Assembly: GCF_005116715.1 (NCBI RefSeq)
Contig: NZ_SWCI01000010.1
Coordinates: 1 to 64,000 of the forward strand
DNA length: 64,000 bases
DNA from: Ferrimonas sediminicola
Lineage (GTDB): Bacteria; Pseudomonadota; Gammaproteobacteria; Enterobacterales; Shewanellaceae
Reading direction: 5' to 3'
Shown: piece after piece, positions 60,212 through 64,000 of the stretch
Numbering within the stretch: position 1 is the stretch's first letter
Layout of the letters: the number at the start of each line of letters is the position of its first letter
Translations under genes and position numbers: made by a program
The notes under the pieces: generated by a model
The model's database searches: none
Seen by the model: the letters and a program-made list of their open reading frames with translations, nothing else
What the model was told of the DNA's origin: nothing

Positions 60212-61150
60212 ATGAAAGTAGCAGTACTCGGCGCGGCCGGCGGGATTGGCCAGGCTCTGGCTCTTCTGTTGAAACTGAACCTGCCCAAGGGCAGCGATCT
60301 GGCTCTGTATGATATCGCCCCGGTGACCCCTGGCGTGGCCGTGGACATCAGTCATATCCCCACCGCCGTGAACGCCAAGGGTTACGCCGGTGAGGATCCC
60401 ACTCCCGCCCTGGAAGGGGCCGACGTGGTGCTGATCTCCGCCGGTGTGGCCCGCAAGCCCGGCATGGATCGTGCTGACCTGTTCAATGTCAATGCCGGCA
60501 TCATCCGCAACCTGGTGGGCAAGGTCGCCGAAGTGGCGCCCCAGGCCTGCATCGGGGTGATCACCAACCCGGTGAACACCACGGTGGCCATCGCTGCCGA
60601 AGTGCTGAAAAACGCCGGCGTCTACGACAAGCGCCGCCTGTTCGGCGTGACCACCCTGGATGTGATCCGCTCCGAGACCTTCGTGGCGGAAGCCAAAGGG
60701 CTGGAGCCCGAGCAGGTGAAGGTCAAGGTGATTGGCGGTCACAGCGGCGTGACCATCCTGCCGCTGCTGTCCCAGGTCGAGGGGGTCACCTTCTCCGACG
60801 AGGAGATCGCCTCCCTGACCCAGCGCATCCAGAACGCCGGCACCGAGGTGGTGGAAGCCAAGGCCGGTGGCGGCAGCGCCACCCTCTCCATGGCCCAGGC
60901 GGCCTGCCGCTTCGGTACCTCCCTGGTGCGTGCCCTTCAGGGGGAGCAGGGCGTGGTGGAGTGTGCCTACGTGGAGGGCAGTGGTGAGCACAGCCGCTTC
61001 TTCGCCCAGCCGGTGCTTCTGGGCACCAAGGGCGTGGTCGAGGTGCAGAACTACGGCGCCCTGAGCGCCTTCGAGCAGAAGGCCCTGGACGACATGATGG
61101 AGACCCTGGCGGCGGACATCGACAAGGGCGTGGCCTTCGTCAACGGCTAA
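60212..61150 (+). CDS. mdh: Malate dehydrogenase
   Basis: 312 aa, NAD-dependent TCA-cycle enzyme. Rossmann motif [14 protein letters not shown], substrate arginines in ARKPGMDR and DVIRSETF, and catalytic His in IGGHSGVT are all present. E. coli-like length. GGAGA lies upstream of ATG 60212; an ATG 12 nt earlier overlaps that ribosome site. A partial Crp-like site (TCACA at 60184-60188) is upstream. Confidence 0.98.
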   Translation: MKVAVLGAAGGIGQALALLLKLNLPKGSDLALYDIAPVTPGVAVDISHIPTAVNAKGYAGEDPTPALEGADVVLISAGVARKPGMDRADLFNVNAGIIRNLVGKVAEVAPQACIGVITNPVNTTVAIAAEVLKNAGVYDKRRLFGVTTLDVIRSETFVAEAKGLEPEQVKVKVIGGHSGVTILPLLSQVEGVTFSDEEIASLTQRIQNAGTEVVEAKAGGGSATLSMAQAACRFGTSLVRALQGEQGVVECAYVEGSGEHSRFFAQPVLLGTKGVVEVQNYGALSAFEQKALDDMMETLAADIDKGVAFVNG

Positions 61151-61168
61151 GCCGCCGGACCGATAGCA

Positions 61169-61194
61169 GAAAGGCCCCGACGGGGCCTTTCTTG
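61169..61194. terminator. Terminator between mdh and ispB
   Basis: 'gaaaggcccc' pairs with 'ggggcctttc' around GAC; the flanks suit both convergent genes. Confidence 0.88.
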
Positions 61195-61212
61195 ATCCTG
61201 CCGTACAAACTG

Positions 61213-62181
61213 TTAACTGCGGCGGTCGACGGCGATGCGCGCCAGGGACTCCAGGGCGGTCTTGGCGTCGCTGGCGGGCAGGGGCGCCAGGGCGGCAATC
61301 GCCTTGTCCGACTCCTGGTGGGCCCGCTCCATGGTGTACTCCAGGGCGCCGCAACGGTGAAGGGCGGCCAGGATGGGATCGATCTCCTCGGTGCCGCCGT
61401 TCTCGATGGCGGCCCGGATCAGCTGCCGTTCCTCCTCGCTGCCCTGGGCCATGGTGTAGATCAGCGGCAGGGTGGGTTTGCCCTCCGCCAGATCGTCGCC
61501 AATGTTCTTGCCCAACTCATCCGCCTCGGCGGTGTAATCCAGTACATCGTCCACCAGCTGGAAGGCGGTACCCAGGAAGCGGCCGTAGTCGGAGAGGGCT
61601 TTGACGATGGTCTCTTCCTGATCGGCCACCACCGCTGCCAGCCCGGTGGCGGCTTCGAACAGCTTGGCGGTCTTGCAGTAGATCACCTGCATGTAGCTCT
61701 CTTCGGTGGTGTCGGGATCGTTGCAGTTCATCAGCTGCATCACTTCCCCCTCGGCCAGCACGTTGGTGGCCTCCGCCAGCCCCTCCAGCACACGGTGGTT
61801 GCGCATGTCGGTCATCATCTGGAAGGAGCGGGTGTAGAGGAAGTCGCCCACCAGCACGCTGGCCTGGTTGCCAAACAGGGCGTTGGCGGTCTCACGGCCG
61901 CGGCGCATGGTGGACTCGTCCACCACGTCGTCGTGGAGCAGGGTGGAGGTGTGGATAAACTCGATGATGGCAGCCAGACGGATATGGTTCTCCCCCTGAT
62001 AGCCGACCGACTGGGCGGCCAGCAGCGTCAGCAGGGGCCTCATCCGTTTCCCGCCACCGTTGATGATGTAGAAGGAGAGCTGGTTGATCAGGACAACATC
62101 GGAGTGGAGTTGCTCATAGATCATCTGGTTGACCAACTTCATGTTGTGGTCGGCCAAGTCACGGATGGCGTTCAGGTCCAT
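61213..62181 (-). CDS. ispB: Octaprenyl diphosphate synthase
   Basis: 322 aa trans-prenyltransferase that makes the ubiquinone/menaquinone side chain. First aspartate-rich motif LLHDDVVDES and second LVDDVLDYTA with downstream DDLAEGKPTLP; GGGKRMRPLL also fits. Divergent from rplU as in E. coli. Chain length (C40) is inferred from similarity and locus. Confidence 0.96.
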   Translation of the reverse strand: MDLNAIRDLADHNMKLVNQMIYEQLHSDVVLINQLSFYIINGGGKRMRPLLTLLAAQSVGYQGENHIRLAAIIEFIHTSTLLHDDVVDESTMRRGRETANALFGNQASVLVGDFLYTRSFQMMTDMRNHRVLEGLAEATNVLAEGEVMQLMNCNDPDTTEESYMQVIYCKTAKLFEAATGLAAVVADQEETIVKALSDYGRFLGTAFQLVDDVLDYTAEADELGKNIGDDLAEGKPTLPLIYTMAQGSEEERQLIRAAIENGGTEEIDPILAALHRCGALEYTMERAHQESDKAIAALAPLPASDAKTALESLARIAVDRRS

Positions 62182-62348
62182 AATATATCCGGCTGTAGGC
62201 TGCCAAACTCGGCAGCTGTAAGTATAATGTGCACAGTATGGAAGCGAATTCTACCCAAATTCCACGCGCATAACAGCCGCATTTGCCTAATGATTGAGGT
62301 GCTACTCAATTCGGCCCGATCCTTTCGCGATCTTTTTTATCGTGGGTC

Positions 62349-62377
62349 TTGCCTGTTTTGTGTCCTTGGCGTAGAAT
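62349..62377 (+). promoter_or_regulatory. Candidate sigma-70 promoter of rplU-rpmA
   Basis: TTGCCT and TAGAAT are separated by 17 bp, about 80 nt upstream of rplU. The implied leader of roughly 70 nt may hold control sites, but none is recognised. Confidence 0.6.
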
Positions 62378-62458
62378 GCCCGGCCATTGTCAACAAGTTT
62401 TAAGCCACACCCTGACCCCAATCTAAGCGCGGTCGGCGTGTGAAGCGGAGTTTTTACT

Positions 62459-62770
62459 ATGTACGCGGTTTTCCAAAGTGGTGGTAAGCAACACCGTGTT
62501 AGCGAAGGCCAGACTGTTCGTCTGGAGAAGCTAGACGTTGAAACCGGCAGCACCATCGAGTTCGATAAAGTTCTTCTGGTTGCTAATGGCGAAGACGTAA
62601 AGGTAGGTGTTCCTTACGTAGATGGCGGCAAGATTGTTGCCGAGGTTGTGACCCACGGTCGTGGCGACAAGGTTAAGATCGTCAAGTTCCGTCGTCGCAA
62701 GCACCACCGTAAGCAGATGGGCCACCGTCAGTGGTTCACTGAAGTTAAGATTACTGGCATCAACGCCTAA
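62459..62770 (+). CDS. rplU: 50S ribosomal protein L21
   Basis: 103 aa. [18 protein letters not shown] and [16 protein letters not shown] match L21. GGAG lies about 8 nt upstream. Codon use is highly biased, as expected. First gene of rplU-rpmA-obgE. Confidence 0.98.
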   Translation: MYAVFQSGGKQHRVSEGQTVRLEKLDVETGSTIEFDKVLLVANGEDVKVGVPYVDGGKIVAEVVTHGRGDKVKIVKFRRRKHHRKQMGHRQWFTEVKITGINA

Positions 62771-62787
62771 TTACGGAGTAACGAGAA

Positions 62788-63045
62788 ATGGCACACAAAA
62801 AAGCTGGCGGTTCTACTCGTAACGGCCGTGATTCAGAAAGCAAACGCCTTGGTGTTAAGCGCTTCGGCGGCGAGTCTGTACTGGCAGGCAACATCATCGT
62901 TCGTCAGCGTGGCACCAAGTTCCACGCCGGTGACAACGTAGGCGTAGGCCGCGATCACACTCTGTTCGCCACCGCGAACGGCAAGGTGAAGTTCGAAGTG
63001 AAAGGCAAGCAAAACCGTAAATTCGTGAGCATCGTTGCCGAGTAA
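62788..63045 (+). CDS. rpmA: 50S ribosomal protein L27
   Basis: 85 aa. [20 protein letters not shown] is the L27 N-terminus that reaches into the peptidyl-transferase centre; no cleavable extension as in Firmicutes. 17 nt after rplU with a GGAGTAACGAG ribosome site. Confidence 0.98.
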   Translation: MAHKKAGGSTRNGRDSESKRLGVKRFGGESVLAGNIIVRQRGTKFHAGDNVGVGRDHTLFATANGKVKFEVKGKQNRKFVSIVAE

Positions 63046-63066
63046 TTCGTTCACCGAACGATCTGC

Positions 63067-63093
63067 AAGCCCCGCCATCGGCGGGGCTTTTTG
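63067..63093 (+). terminator. Terminator after rpmA
   Basis: 'aagccccgcc' and 'ggcggggctt' pair around ATC and are followed by a T-run; obgE then has its own TATACT box near 63137. Confidence 0.88.
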
Positions 63094-63167
63094 CGTCCAA
63101 GGGGGGAGGCCGATCCCAGGTGATCCCATCCTTGGTATACTATTAGCTGTTTTCCTGACGGGTTTGA

Positions 63168-64000
<833 letters not shown>

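Overview
The window is a 64 kb piece of chromosome from a gammaproteobacterium. The best fit is a marine, facultatively anaerobic member of the Alteromonadales, probably Ferrimonas-like or a Shewanella relative. This rests on gene content and order: argH fused to an acetyltransferase domain, a NarQ/NarP pair beside nrfA, an ast operon beside pabA and crp, and E. coli-like blocks such as mrcA-pilMNOPQ-aroKB-damX-dam-rpe-gph-trpS. Genus assignment is inference. The DNA is GC-rich in genes and AT-rich in regulatory gaps. I see no IS element, prophage, CRISPR array or plasmid gene; the region reads as core genome.

Layout. (1) 1-430: the tail of an rRNA operon, with 5S rRNA, a partial copy of the 5S 3' end, and two identical tRNA-Thr(GGT) genes each followed by a terminator. 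(2) 525-5071: cinA, a YceB-type lipoprotein gene and ppc. (3) 5172-12332: arginine biosynthesis, with argE divergent from argCBFGH and tandem ARG boxes between them. (4) 12382-19638: PBP1a (mrcA) divergent from the type IV pilus assembly operon pilMNOPQ. (5) 19786-27461: aroK, aroB, damX, dam, rpe, gph and trpS, interrupted by two tiny membrane or secreted protein genes and a TorF-type porin on the opposite strand. (6) 27526-32217: dolP, diaA, yraN and lpoA on the minus strand, then rsmI and the RNase P RNA gene rnpB on the plus strand. (7) 32527-36244: an S9 peptidase lipoprotein, pabA and the glycyl-radical rescue protein grcA. (8) 36521-42498: an HDOD-domain protein and an arginine succinyltransferase operon (astC, astA, astD, DUF1338). 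(9) 42591-49415: crp, prkB, yheU, a DUF3187 protein, yheT, a TIGR02444 protein and the ABC-F ATPase yheS, with yheV divergent. (10) 49436-52645: lpoB, a COG3014 lipoprotein, a second-type peptide deformylase and slyX as one operon, then yacL. (11) 52667-58312: narP, narQ, nrfA, glnK and amtB. (12) 58523-64000: a Dyp peroxidase, argR divergent from mdh, and ispB divergent from rplU-rpmA-obgE, the last cut by the window end.

How the parts fit. Arginine synthesis (argECBFGH), arginine use (ast) and their regulator (argR) all lie here. NarQ/NarP probably control NrfA, which makes ammonium from nitrite; next to it GlnK and AmtB sense and import ammonium behind a clear sigma-54 promoter with an NtrC-like site. 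PBP1a, its activator LpoA, and LpoB (the activator of PBP1b) are all encoded here.

No wholly new system is evident. The observations most worth checking are the DUF1338 protein in the ast operon, the slyX-deformylase-lipoprotein-lpoB operon, the degenerate copies of the 3' ends of 5S rRNA and rnpB, an 18-bp palindrome in the argC leader, and an HCLP-to-HCQP change in the ornithine carbamoyltransferase active site.
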